The position numbers and the translations under genes were made by a program. Positions 17,863 through 25,802 of a stretch of DNA of 64,000 nt are shown here, piece after piece. The stretch is from Sphingopyxis sp. (GTDB lineage Bacteria > Pseudomonadota > Alphaproteobacteria > Sphingomonadales > Sphingomonadaceae), in the NCBI GenBank assembly GCA_013823985.1, contig PNNB01000070.1, positions 25,039 to 89,038 of the forward strand, given 5' to 3'. Position 1 is the stretch's first letter. Each line of letters opens with the position of its first letter. Below the pieces are notes generated by a model that was not told where the DNA came from, did not search any database, and was given only the letters and a program-made list of their open reading frames with translations.

Positions 17863-18267
17863 TTACGTGAAGGTGCTGTACGCATTGAACAACGCGATCA
17901 GCGAAGGCTCTACGTTGGCGCGGTTTGGCACCAGTAACGTTATGCCAACACCTGCATCTGATCGCGTGAAGACTGATTCAAACCATGGTCCATGCGCGAT
18001 CATCCATTCCCACGATGGCGTGAAATCGGCGTCACCGTATTTTGCACCATCCACGAAATTGACAAACGGCGAGAACCCTAACTCGACTTCGATTGTGGTC
18101 ATTGTATCGCCGGGTTCGACGATGACAAAATGGGCTAGCTCGCTCAGGTCGAAATCGCTGTACTCACTGAGCATGTCTAGCCGCTTCAAAAGCAGCTGTT
18201 TCAAAAATGGATCAAGCGGACACGACAGCGCGAAATCCATGGATACGGTATCGTATAAAGACAGCAT
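17863..18267 (-). CDS. Hypothetical protein of the island
   Basis: A 134-residue acidic protein with no signal peptide and no membrane segment. AAAGGAG is 7 bases before the ATG at 18267, which is an excellent ribosome binding site. The C-terminal half is rich in aromatic residues (WEWMIAHGPWFE). I do not recognise a family. It lies between the DUF4230 gene and the VirE gene, 148 bases upstream of the latter. A Rho-independent terminator lies directly before its ribosome binding site, so it must have its own promoter or depend on read-through. Confidence 0.65.
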   Translation of the reverse strand: MLSLYDTVSMDFALSCPLDPFLKQLLLKRLDMLSEYSDFDLSELAHFVIVEPGDTMTTIEVELGFSPFVNFVDGAKYGDADFTPSWEWMIAHGPWFESVFTRSDAGVGITLLVPNRANVEPSLIALFNAYSTFT

Positions 18268-18289
18268 GATGCTTCTCCTTTGGACAAAG

Positions 18290-18318
18290 AAAAACGCCCC
18301 CGAATTGCTTCGAGGGCG
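18290..18318 (-). terminator. Rho-independent terminator after the island DUF4230 gene
   Basis: On the minus strand a 10-bp stem (arms 18309-18318 and 18295-18304, one wobble pair) with a four-base GCAA-type loop is followed by five T. It lies 36 bases downstream of the DUF4230 stop codon and 23 bases before the start codon of the next minus-strand gene. Confidence 0.85.
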
Positions 18319-18353
18319 CTAGATTGCGGATGACCGGCCGTGGCCGGGATGGA

Positions 18354-18983
18354 TTATTTGAAGGAGGTCACGACCTTCACGTCGGGATGTCCGGCTATAC
18401 GCAGTGGAATCTCGAAGTAGTTTGCTACACTGGCTTGGGCCTGCTTCTTTGCGTTTGCGACCAAGACCTTGCCTTGTGCCTGCTTCGTGATGGCTCGGCG
18501 TGCAGCCTTGTAATTGACCCTGTTCAGCTTTTCGATCTGCCCAGCGTTTAAGGTCAGCAAGCCTCCATTTTCCGTCGTTGCGTTTTCGGGCTGGAAGGCA
18601 ATGTCGCCAATTTGCAGCTGCGGCAACTTCACCCGTACCAGCTTGGCCTTTTCGTCGAACACAACATCGGCAAGCGTCAGCTGGGACAGGTCCAGGTAGT
18701 AGTTCACCCCGGCCGGGACGATTAAATTCTGCTCTCCGTTGAAAAAGAACAGACCGTCTATCTCGGAACGTACCTTGGCGGTTCCCTTATAGCTGAACAC
18801 CAGCAGCTTATTCTCTGCACGCAGGCTGTCCACGGTGGCGGCCAACACCTTCGTCGTGGTCACGGAAAAGAAACCACTCTCTTCCACTTCGGTGTCCAGC
18901 CGTTCCTTAGGCGCAACGACATAACCGACCCCGAAAGCGGCAAGCGATGATCCCATCAGCAGCGTGATTGGTACACGAGCCAT
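18354..18983 (-). CDS. DUF4230 protein, island copy
   Basis: A 209-residue protein. An N-terminal hydrophobic segment (about residues 3-22) anchors or exports it. The rest is a DUF4230 domain: SLRAENKLLVFSYKG, a YYLDLSQLTLADVVFD segment and an RVKLPQLQI strand, then a C-terminal amphipathic helix ending FEIPLRIAG. The start at 18983 has GGAG 8 bases upstream. The domain's biochemical function is unknown. A clear paralogue lies at 51676-52365 in the ordinary chromosome, which shares the same motif order. Confidence 0.85.
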   Translation of the reverse strand: MARVPITLLMGSSLAAFGVGYVVAPKERLDTEVEESGFFSVTTTKVLAATVDSLRAENKLLVFSYKGTAKVRSEIDGLFFFNGEQNLIVPAGVNYYLDLSQLTLADVVFDEKAKLVRVKLPQLQIGDIAFQPENATTENGGLLTLNAGQIEKLNRVNYKAARRAITKQAQGKVLVANAKKQAQASVANYFEIPLRIAGHPDVKVVTSFK

Positions 18984-19398
18984 AGTATTTCTCCATTTTG
19001 ATTGCATTATGGATAGGCCTTGCGCCTCTCCTTATAAGATACCCCGCTTTGCGCATTGTGCTGCCGACCCTTTGGATGGATGTGCACAGTATCAGAGGCT
19101 TAGCGTTCCGCTAGCAAAAATGAGGTTCATAATCCGTGGTACAAACGGCAACATCCAGCTTCATAATGGAAAATGGACGTTCGAAACCGATTAGCTGAGA
19201 AAATGCCGCGCTCGCCGATTAAGCCGGGTTGTACCGTACCTACAACAGCGGCATCGGGTGGAAGGTTAAAAATCCTACTGTTTCGGTGGTGGCGAGAAAC
19301 GCCAATGCCCCAAGGTGCAACTTAGGCGCAAGGCTAGATTAATGTTTTTTGACGTATATCCGGAAGGCACTTAGACCGCCGTTGCGAATACTTGCTGT
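18984..19398. other. Gene-free region between DUF4230 and reverse transcriptase genes
   Basis: No gene is supported. A plus-strand reading ending at 19194 has a short protein-like tail but no ribosome binding site and starts inside the DUF4230 leader. The space downstream of the reverse transcriptase could encode a non-coding RNA, and 19225-19245 contains the near-palindrome GTACCGTAC. I see no defined secondary structure beyond that. Confidence 0.3.
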
Positions 19399-21207
19399 CT
19401 ATACTCCGAGACGTCTACCAATTGCTTTGTAATAGGTGTCTTGGAAAGCTCGGGAATGATTGTTTTTTAAGATCGCTATCTGTGCGGGGGATGCCGTGGG
19501 ATTTCGGAGTGCGGATAGCAGGCACAGAAACTTCGCGTGAGTAATTCCTGTTCCTCTGGATGGGTTCGGTGCTTTTAAAGCATTGAACATTGCCGTAAAC
19601 GTGGAATGATCCTTAGCAAGATTGATATGAAATTTGTAGGTTTCGCGTACGCCAGAATTCAACGTCTCCGCAAAGATGATTTTGAGGGGTTCTTCTTCTT
19701 GTGAACCGCGAAACAAGGGAACGAAGGATGCCGCAAGGCGGCCCAATCTTTCATGGGGCGACCAGATTTGTCGAGTGTCTTTGAGCGTTGCAAACAGTTG
19801 AGCCGTGGTCCCATACTTTGATTGCAACCAGAGTTTTGAATAAAGTCCAAAGAAGGTTTGTGGATCGTTACTTGCGATGACCATCTCTAGCATTGCATGG
19901 CAGTTTCTTGTTTTGACAAAGGTTTCGACAAGATAATTCGTCATGTTGACCATCGCGGCGTCGTCGACAAGTAAGCCTGATTGACCTGCTCTCGCTAAAG
20001 CTCTTGCGATTGTTGGAGTTAAAGGGCGACTTCGGACGTAAGAATAAACGTTTTCTCGAACGGTAGGCCTCCGCTTTATGAGATCCTCTAACACTGCAGG
20101 TTTGATGTTAGCTCCAGATTTTGCAGCGAGGCCTATCCAGCGTTTGAGCACTTTTTCGCCGTTTCCAGTGTCGAATGATTTTTTCCTTAATCCTTGCGCT
20201 ATTCTGGCTTCAACAAGGTTACGCTGTCGGGCCAACGAAAGACCATGCTTGAGACGGTGATCGACACTTGCCTGAACAGAATCTATCCTTGCATTCTCGA
20301 AAATTCGGAAGTGTTGAATAGCTTCGGACCGGGTAAGAATTACTGTTTTACCGCTATTCAAACGGACTTGTTTTGTTTGCAGAACAAGGTCTACCGTTTT
20401 CAACACCCGCTTGGCATCGACGATCGTGTCCACGCCAATGTCAATGTCATCCATATAACGTACAAAGTCTCGTTGAGGGTCGCTGGCGAGGTAAGCGTCC
20501 AGTTCGTAAAGGAAGCAATGTGCCAGCAGCCGAGGGGCATCGAGATTGATTTGGGGCAAACCGACCTCAATACGAGGTGTGTAGTCCGGCTGCCAAAGCA
20601 GGTCGGCGAGAACGTATATCAGCATATCAATGACGCATTCATCAACACCGGTGATTGAAGAAATAGCATTACGGAGATGGACATATGAAATGCTGTCATA
20701 GTAGTTGGCTATGTCTGTCACGACGACGAATTTGCGTGTCTTCGAAAACGCAAACAGCTCTTTCTGAAAATTCAGCCAAGATGCAAACGTCCCGTAGCCA
20801 CTCGGGGGCGTTGAGAATTTGTGATCCTTTGGTTCGAAGAATGCTTTTTCTGTAGGTGCCTTACCTTTAATTTCAGAATAGAGCGCATCGGACAGACACT
20901 GAAGCACAATAGCGTCTCTTATGCTCGGTATGACGAGTTGCCTACAAAGTCCTTTACTTTTTTCGACGAGAATTCGTTGTGTCTTCTGTGGAACGTAGTC
21001 GCCGGACAAAATGAGGTGCGATAGCTTTTGACTCTCTGCCTTTAGCGAAACGTGAAAATCGAAGTTTTCTATCCCGTCAGAAATAAACTGATCCCGCATG
21101 GAGACTTTGATTTTTTCTTTCCAAATCCTCTCGATGTTGCCTGGCGAAAAGATCGTGCGCAGCTTCTTTGCGCGTATATCAAAGCGAGGAGATCTCATCG
21201 CGAACAT
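19399..21207 (-). CDS. Unknown-group reverse transcriptase, candidate defence-associated RT
   Basis: A 602-residue protein. The N-terminal 330 residues hold a reverse transcriptase domain: motif A VVVTDIANYYDSI (catalytic Asp165), motif B read as GLPQINLDAPRLLAH and motif C RYMDDIDIGV (YMDD at 251-254). In motif B the usual PQG is PQI. There is no maturase, HNH or integrase domain. The C-terminal 270 residues are helical, a layout shared with Abi-type and unknown-group (UG/DRT) RTs. The gene is much richer in A+T than its surroundings. It is the last gene before the tRNA-Thr attachment site. Neither candidate start (21207 or 21198) has a strong ribosome binding site. The exact RT class cannot be set by eye. 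Confidence 0.85.
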   Translation of the reverse strand: MFAMRSPRFDIRAKKLRTIFSPGNIERIWKEKIKVSMRDQFISDGIENFDFHVSLKAESQKLSHLILSGDYVPQKTQRILVEKSKGLCRQLVIPSIRDAIVLQCLSDALYSEIKGKAPTEKAFFEPKDHKFSTPPSGYGTFASWLNFQKELFAFSKTRKFVVVTDIANYYDSISYVHLRNAISSITGVDECVIDMLIYVLADLLWQPDYTPRIEVGLPQINLDAPRLLAHCFLYELDAYLASDPQRDFVRYMDDIDIGVDTIVDAKRVLKTVDLVLQTKQVRLNSGKTVILTRSEAIQHFRIFENARIDSVQASVDHRLKHGLSLARQRNLVEARIAQGLRKKSFDTGNGEKVLKRWIGLAAKSGANIKPAVLEDLIKRRPTVRENVYSYVRSRPLTPTIARALARAGQSGLLVDDAAMVNMTNYLVETFVKTRNCHAMLEMVIASNDPQTFFGLYSKLWLQSKYGTTAQLFATLKDTRQIWSPHERLGRLAASFVPLFRGSQEEEPLKIIFAETLNSGVRETYKFHINLAKDHSTFTAMFNALKAPNPSRGTGITHAKFLCLLSALRNPTASPAQIAILKNNHSRAFQDTYYKAIGRRLGV

Positions 21208-21438
21208 TCTTTAATGGATTCTGAGAAATCGCCTAGTCCTAACATCCTACCCCGACGATGAATGAAAGAACTCCCGACCGGATGGATGCGCGTCACGTAA
21301 CGCTATCCGTCGCTGCTGCGGATTACACGCTTACTTCAGCACAACAAATTATAACGCCAAAACGCCCCAAACAGGACCCAAAGCCCATCCTAACGGGAAG
21401 GCACTTTCGCATTAGTTTTTGGGATTCCCTGTCTAAAG

Positions 21439-21486
21439 GGATGGTGCTGCTGGGGAGGATTGAACTCCCGACCTCGTCATTACCAA
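21439..21486. repeat. Candidate right attachment site (attR) inside tRNA-Thr
   Basis: The same 48 bp as at 5421-5468. Here the segment is continuous with the tRNA 5' half, so the tRNA is restored or retained at this end. The crossover would lie between the anticodon loop and the CCA end, a usual site for P4-type integrases. Confidence 0.85.
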
Positions 21487-21516
21487 TGACGCGCTCTACC
21501 ACTGAGCTACAGCAGC
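21442..21516 (-). tRNA. tRNA-Thr(GGT)
   Basis: Reading the minus strand gives a 7-bp acceptor stem (GCTGCTG with CAGCAGC), a D-arm with AGCTCAGTGGTAGAGC, an anticodon stem-loop with loop TTGGTAA (anticodon GGT), a T-arm with GGGAGTTCAATCCTCCC and encoded CCA. All four arms pair. It decodes ACC and ACT. It is the target of the integrated element to its left. Confidence 0.97.
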
Positions 21517-21603
21517 TTACACCGAAGGTGCGGCCCTATGCGAAGGGATTGGCTTAATGTCAAGTCGCTTGCGTGGATTGGAAGCATTTGGCATCGGTGG
21601 CGC

Positions 21604-21744
21604 ATGGAAAAGAAGTTGGACAAGAAGCAAATTGAACGGGAAGCGCGTTTGCGCGAGGCGTTGCGGACCAATTTGCGGCGACGCAAAGCGCCGGGCGGCA
21701 GCGTGTCTGATTCGAAGCCTAACTGTCCGAAACCAGCGGACTGA
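21604..21744 (+). CDS. Small basic conserved-type protein
   Basis: The reading encodes 46 residues beginning MEKKLDKKQIEREARLREAL, followed by RTNLRRRKA. Very short basic proteins with this EREARLREALRxNLRRRK pattern are known from sphingomonad genomes, so I think it is real. The ribosome binding site is weak. Its last 26 bases overlap the 3' end of the convergent AraC-type gene. Function unknown. Confidence 0.5.
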   Translation: MEKKLDKKQIEREARLREALRTNLRRRKAPGGSVSDSKPNCPKPAD

Positions 21745-22564
21745 CTTTTCCGCCAAGCGCGCGTCGGCCGGTCATGGTCGCGCGGGTAAGCGTGTGCTTT
21801 CCGTTGCGCAGCTGGCTCGGGGTAAGGCCGGTAAACTGTTTAACCTCGCGGATCAGGTGTGACTGGTCATAAAATGCGAGCGCCAGACCGGTTTCATCCA
21901 GACTATCACCATGCGCCAAAAGTTGGGCGGCCCGCAACGCGCGATATTTGCGCGCCAGCTTTTTGGGTGGCGATCCATAATAACGCTTGGTCATCCGTTC
22001 CAATTGCCGCTGCGAAAGGCCGGATTGTGCGGACAATATCTCCACGCTGGGATCGCTGTCGGATATCAGCCAGTTGTCGACCATTGTCGTGAAATCAAAA
22101 GGTGCGGTCGATTTATGGCGGAAGATGTTTTCAGCCGCGAGGCAGCCGATTTCGACCTGTTCGGCAAAATCGGCAGCGGCGATCAACTGGTCGCGGATGT
22201 CCATAATCCAGTCGCCGAAGATATCACGGGCATCAATGGCCTTGTCGATATGGCTGGCCGCATTGCTGCCCATCAGTGCAACCCACCCTGCTGTGGTCAT
22301 GCCCCAGCCGAATATGGTCAGCGGGCAACTGGATTTGGAAACCACCGGTGCTGTGGTCGGTCCAATGATAGTGACGGGAAAAGAGGATGTGATGCTGCCA
22401 TCGGAGAAGTGATAGGATCCGTTTCCTCTTAGTTCGAACCGGAATTGTGCGCGGTCGGCGCGTTCCAGTTCCGAAAAATTATCGCCGGAATAATCGAGCC
22501 GATAAAAGGACGACACCAGTTTCGCCAGCCGTTCGCCCGGCGCTTCGTACACAAGATCAATCAT
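21719..22564 (-). CDS. AraC-family transcriptional regulator
   Basis: A protein of about 281 residues. The C-terminal 100 residues form the AraC DNA-binding domain with two helix-turn-helix units; QSGLSQRQLERMTKRYYGSPP and AFYDQSHLIREVKQFTGLTP are the diagnostic parts. The N-terminal 150 residues are a DUF6597-like sensor domain with RFELRGNGSYHF. The start is uncertain among 22585, 22576 and 22564; the last gives the usual N-terminus of such proteins. The regulated genes are not evident. Confidence 0.88.
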   Translation of the reverse strand: MIDLVYEAPGERLAKLVSSFYRLDYSGDNFSELERADRAQFRFELRGNGSYHFSDGSITSSFPVTIIGPTTAPVVSKSSCPLTIFGWGMTTAGWVALMGSNAASHIDKAIDARDIFGDWIMDIRDQLIAAADFAEQVEIGCLAAENIFRHKSTAPFDFTTMVDNWLISDSDPSVEILSAQSGLSQRQLERMTKRYYGSPPKKLARKYRALRAAQLLAHGDSLDETGLALAFYDQSHLIREVKQFTGLTPSQLRNGKHTLTRATMTGRRALGGKVSPLVSDS

Positions 22565-22870
22565 AGTGCGGCCCATCTCCGACATAGGTCATACACGCCG
22601 GAGGGGCACAAAAAAAGACCCGCTGTTGCCAGCGGGCCTGATAGGAAAAAGAACTTGGCGTCTTTCGACGTCGAGCCCTTCGGGTCGCACCCCCTCTATC
22701 CACGGAAAATGTAAAACGCTCTTGCACGGAATCGTCATAGCCAACGATTACATTTGACATTTTCGGCCAACGAAATTTCCGTTATCGTTAACATACTGGA
22801 AATCGCCGTTTCTTGCATTTGTGTGACGGCGGGATTGCGTCGGATTCTATTGTGTAGGATAGGCGGACGC
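22565..22870. other. Intergenic region with a minus-strand transcript end
   Basis: This region separates the AraC gene from pyrD. The minus strand has a 67-codon reading (22557-22760) starting MSNVIVGYDDSVQERF. A strong Rho-independent terminator lies inside that reading, so the full ORF cannot be the product. The layout looks like a leader peptide or small RNA that ends just before the AraC gene. On the plus strand TTGACA at about 22753 could be part of the pyrD promoter, although a good -10 box is not apparent. Confidence 0.4.
22610..22637 (-). terminator. Strong Rho-independent terminator upstream of the AraC gene
   Basis: On the minus strand the 7-bp arms CCCGCTG and CAGCGGG close a GCAA tetraloop and are followed by seven T after one or two bases. 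No recognised minus-strand gene ends here; the nearest upstream gene on this strand is 5 kb away. It therefore ends a short unannotated transcript or works as an attenuator. Confidence 0.85.
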
Positions 22871-23908
22871 ATGTTCTACGCCCTTTTCCGCCCTTTCCTG
22901 TTTCTCTCGGACGCTGAACGGGCCCATAACCTGTCGCTTGCCATGCTGAAGGTGGCGCCGATCGCGTCGCTCGGCACGTCCGACCCCATATTGGCCCAGA
23001 ATGTGGCATCGCTGGATTTTCGCAATCCGGTTGGGCTGGCGGCTGGATATGACAAAAATGCGGAGGTGCCGCTGGAGATATTGCGGCTTGGTTTCGGCTT
23101 TACCGAGGTCGGTACGCTGACGCCGCTGCCGCAGGCGGGAAATCCGCAGCCGCGGCTGTTCCGTCTTGTCGAGGACCGGGCCGTCATTAACCGGATGGGG
23201 TTCAACAATGGCGGGCAGGCCGATGCGATGGCGCGGCTGGCGCATCTTGTTCGAGACAGGGGCGCAGGCCCCATTGGTATCAATATCGGCGCGAACAAGG
23301 ACAGTGCGGACCGGATCGCGGATTATGTGACCGGTGTGCGCAATATGGAGCGCTTTGCCGATTATCTGACCATCAATATCAGTTCGCCCAACACGCCGGG
23401 CTTGCGCGCCTTGCAGGACAAGGGGGCTCTAGACGACCTTCTGGCGCAATCGATGGCCGCGCGGACGCTCGGCAAGCCTGTGTTCCTTAAAGTGGCGCCT
23501 GATTTGCAGCCTGCGGATATCGACGACATCGTTCAGGTCGCCATCGCGCGCGGTATTGCAGCCTTGATTGTGTCCAACACCACCATCAGCCGTCCGCCCC
23601 TGCACGCGTCGCACAGGGACGAAAGCGGGGGGCTGTCCGGCGCGCCGCTGCGCGATCTGGCGCAACAGCAGCTGGTCGATTTCCGCAAGGCCAGCGGGGG
23701 ACAGATACCGCTGATCGGCGTGGGCGGCATATCATGTGCGCAGGATGCCTATGCCCGCATCCGTGCCGGAGCGTCGCTGGTGCAGATTTACAGCGCATTG
23801 GTCTATGAAGGGCCGGGGCTAGCGCGGCGCATCAATACAGGGCTCGCCCGGCTGCTGAAGGCGGATGGGTTCCGGTGCCTTGCCGACGCCGTCGGGGTCG
23901 ACGCCTGA
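22871..23908 (+). CDS. pyrD: Dihydroorotate dehydrogenase (quinone), class 2
   Basis: A 345-residue enzyme that oxidises dihydroorotate to orotate with quinone as acceptor, the fourth step of pyrimidine synthesis. The amphipathic N-terminus MFYALFRPFLFLSDAE is the membrane-docking helix pair of class 2. Catalytic and FMN-binding segments are present: NPVGLAAGYDKNAE, NRMGFNNGG, INISSPNTPGLR (catalytic Ser), VSNTTISRP and IGVGGI. The start at 22871 follows family N-termini; an in-frame opening 39 codons upstream is not used. The downstream gamma-glutamyltransferase gene starts 46 bases later. Confidence 0.97.
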   Translation: MFYALFRPFLFLSDAERAHNLSLAMLKVAPIASLGTSDPILAQNVASLDFRNPVGLAAGYDKNAEVPLEILRLGFGFTEVGTLTPLPQAGNPQPRLFRLVEDRAVINRMGFNNGGQADAMARLAHLVRDRGAGPIGINIGANKDSADRIADYVTGVRNMERFADYLTINISSPNTPGLRALQDKGALDDLLAQSMAARTLGKPVFLKVAPDLQPADIDDIVQVAIARGIAALIVSNTTISRPPLHASHRDESGGLSGAPLRDLAQQQLVDFRKASGGQIPLIGVGGISCAQDAYARIRAGASLVQIYSALVYEGPGLARRINTGLARLLKADGFRCLADAVGVDA

Positions 23909-23954
23909 AAAAGGGACTTTGCCTTGACGCCATCGCGACGCTAGAGCGCAGGGT

Positions 23955-25697
23955 ATGAAAAGATTTTTTATCGCGCTGTTCGCGCTCGCGCTGGTTCCCC
24001 AACATGCCGCTGCCAATACCGTCGGCGTCGCGTCCTCTGCGGACCCAAGGGTGACCGAAGCCGGGATGGAAATGCTCAAGCAGGGTGGCACAGCGGCGGA
24101 TGCGGCCATGGCCATGATGCTGGCGCTGACCGTGGTCGAGCCGCAGTCGAGTGGCATCGGGGGCGGCGGGTTCCTAATGTATCAGGACACAAGCAAAGGC
24201 ATATTGAGCACGCTCAACGGCCGCGAAACCGCGCCGGCGGCAGCGACGCCGGACCGCTTTGTGGGACCGGACGGGAAGCCCATGCCCTTTTTGCAGGCAT
24301 TCCAGGGCGGCCGTTCCGTGGGCGTCCCCGGCAATGTCGCGTTGATGGCCGAGGCGCACACGAAATGGGGCAAGCTTCCTTGGGCGACGCTGTTCAAGCC
24401 CGCCATCCGGCTGGCGCAGAAGGGCTATGTGGTCAACGCCACGCTGGAATCGCGGCTGAAGACGGTCGAGCGGCTGTGGCCGAATTTCGATGAAGCGCGG
24501 TCAATCTATTGGATGGATGGAAAGCCCGCGGTGGCGGGCGCGACCATTCGCAATCCGAAGCTTGCCGCGACGCTGAAACTCATCGCCAAAAAGGGGCCCA
24601 ATGCCTTTTACAAGGGCGCGATCGCCAAGCAGATCGTCGACGCCGTCACCACCAGCAAAGTTAGCGCGGGCGACATGGCTCTGACCGACCTCGAAAAATA
24701 CCGGGTGAAGGAACAGGCCGCGGTCTGCGCGCCTTACCGCGTCTATGTCGTATGCGGCATGGGGCCGCCATCCTCCGGCGCGACGACCGTGCTGCAGATG
24801 TTGGGCACATTGCAACGTTTCGACATGGCAGCGATGGGCAAGGATAATCCCAAAAGCTGGTTCCTGCTGGGCCAGGCGATGCAGTTGGCCTATGCCGACC
24901 GGGAGAAATATCTGGGCGACAGCGATTTTGTCGAAGTTCCGGTGAAAGGCCTGCTGGACCCCGAATATCTCAAGGCGCGCTCCGCCCTGATCGATCCGGA
25001 CAAGGCGCGGACGGACTATCCGGCGGGCACGCCCCCCGGCGCAATGCCGCGCACCGCTGCGTTGTCGAGCGAGGTCGCGGGCACCACGCATTTTGCGGCC
25101 GTTGATGCCAAGGGCAATATCGCCAACATGACCTCGACCATCGAAAGCGTGTTCGGCAGCCAGTTGGTGGCCGGAGGATTCTTCCTCAATAATGAGCTGA
25201 CCGATTTCACCTTCGCCCCCGAAAAGGATGGCGCGCCGGTGGCCAACCGCGTGACAGGGGGCAAGCGGCCCTTGTCGTCCATGTCGCCCACCATCGTATT
25301 CGACCGCGATGGCCGCGCCGTGCTCACACTGGGCTCGGCGGGCGGCAAGCGCATCATCATGCATGTCGCCAAGACTTTGGTCGGCGTGCTCGATTTCGGC
25401 CTGCCGCTGGATCAGGCGATAGCCTTGCCGAATATCTATTTCGGGCAAGGTGAGCTGCAGGTCGAAGAAGGCAGCGCGCTGGTTCCCATGGTGGAAGCGC
25501 TCGGCGCTTACGGCCAAAAAGTCAGGTCGTCCGATCTGGGGTCGAAGGTTAATGGTGCCCAATGGGTGGCGGGTAGCTGGAATGGCGCATCCGACCCGCG
25601 CAGCGAAGGCACATCGGCGACCTTGGACGACAAGGGCAAAATCACGGTCACTGCCTCGAAATTGGCACAGGACGCCCCTAAGGCGAGTGTGCACTGA
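23955..25697 (+). CDS. ggt: Gamma-glutamyltransferase
   Basis: A 580-residue periplasmic enzyme that hydrolyses or transfers the gamma-glutamyl group of glutathione. A signal peptide (residues 1-20, cleavage near AAA-NT) precedes the large subunit with GGTAADAAMAM, SSGIGGGGF and NGRETAP. The autocatalytic nucleophile is the first Thr of TTHFAAVDAKGN (Thr377), which becomes the N-terminus of the small subunit. The oxyanion-region SMSPT and GSAGG are present. The length fits the family. Confidence 0.96.
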   Translation: MKRFFIALFALALVPQHAAANTVGVASSADPRVTEAGMEMLKQGGTAADAAMAMMLALTVVEPQSSGIGGGGFLMYQDTSKGILSTLNGRETAPAAATPDRFVGPDGKPMPFLQAFQGGRSVGVPGNVALMAEAHTKWGKLPWATLFKPAIRLAQKGYVVNATLESRLKTVERLWPNFDEARSIYWMDGKPAVAGATIRNPKLAATLKLIAKKGPNAFYKGAIAKQIVDAVTTSKVSAGDMALTDLEKYRVKEQAAVCAPYRVYVVCGMGPPSSGATTVLQMLGTLQRFDMAAMGKDNPKSWFLLGQAMQLAYADREKYLGDSDFVEVPVKGLLDPEYLKARSALIDPDKARTDYPAGTPPGAMPRTAALSSEVAGTTHFAAVDAKGNIANMTSTIESVFGSQLVAGGFFLNNELTDFTFAPEKDGAPVANRVTGGKRPLSSMSPTIVFDRDGRAVLTLGSAGGKRIIMHVAKTLVGVLDFGLPLDQAIALPNIYFGQGELQVEEGSALVPMVEALGAYGQKVRSSDLGSKVNGAQWVAGSWNGASDPRSEGTSATLDDKGKITVTASKLAQDAPKASVH

Positions 25698-25802
25698 ACC
25701 CCGACGAACGAAAGCCTGATTGCGCTGCCCTGCGGGGCGCGCTAGCAACGGGCAATAGTTGAGGTTCAAAAGGACCAACCGGAATAGTCCAAGGAGAGAA
25801 TT

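Noticed and set aside
18964..19194. 76-codon plus-strand reading before the reverse transcriptase
   Set aside because: It starts antisense to the DUF4230 leader, without a ribosome binding site; only its last 24 codons look protein-like.
19399..21207. Retron, group II intron or diversity-generating retroelement
   Set aside because: No maturase or HNH domain and no template/variable repeat pair is visible, and there is no recognisable retron RNA with inverted ends next to the gene.
21258..21557. 99-codon plus-strand reading containing GRIELPTSSLPMTR
   Set aside because: This is the well-known spurious protein read antisense to a tRNA gene (tRNA-Thr at 21442-21516).
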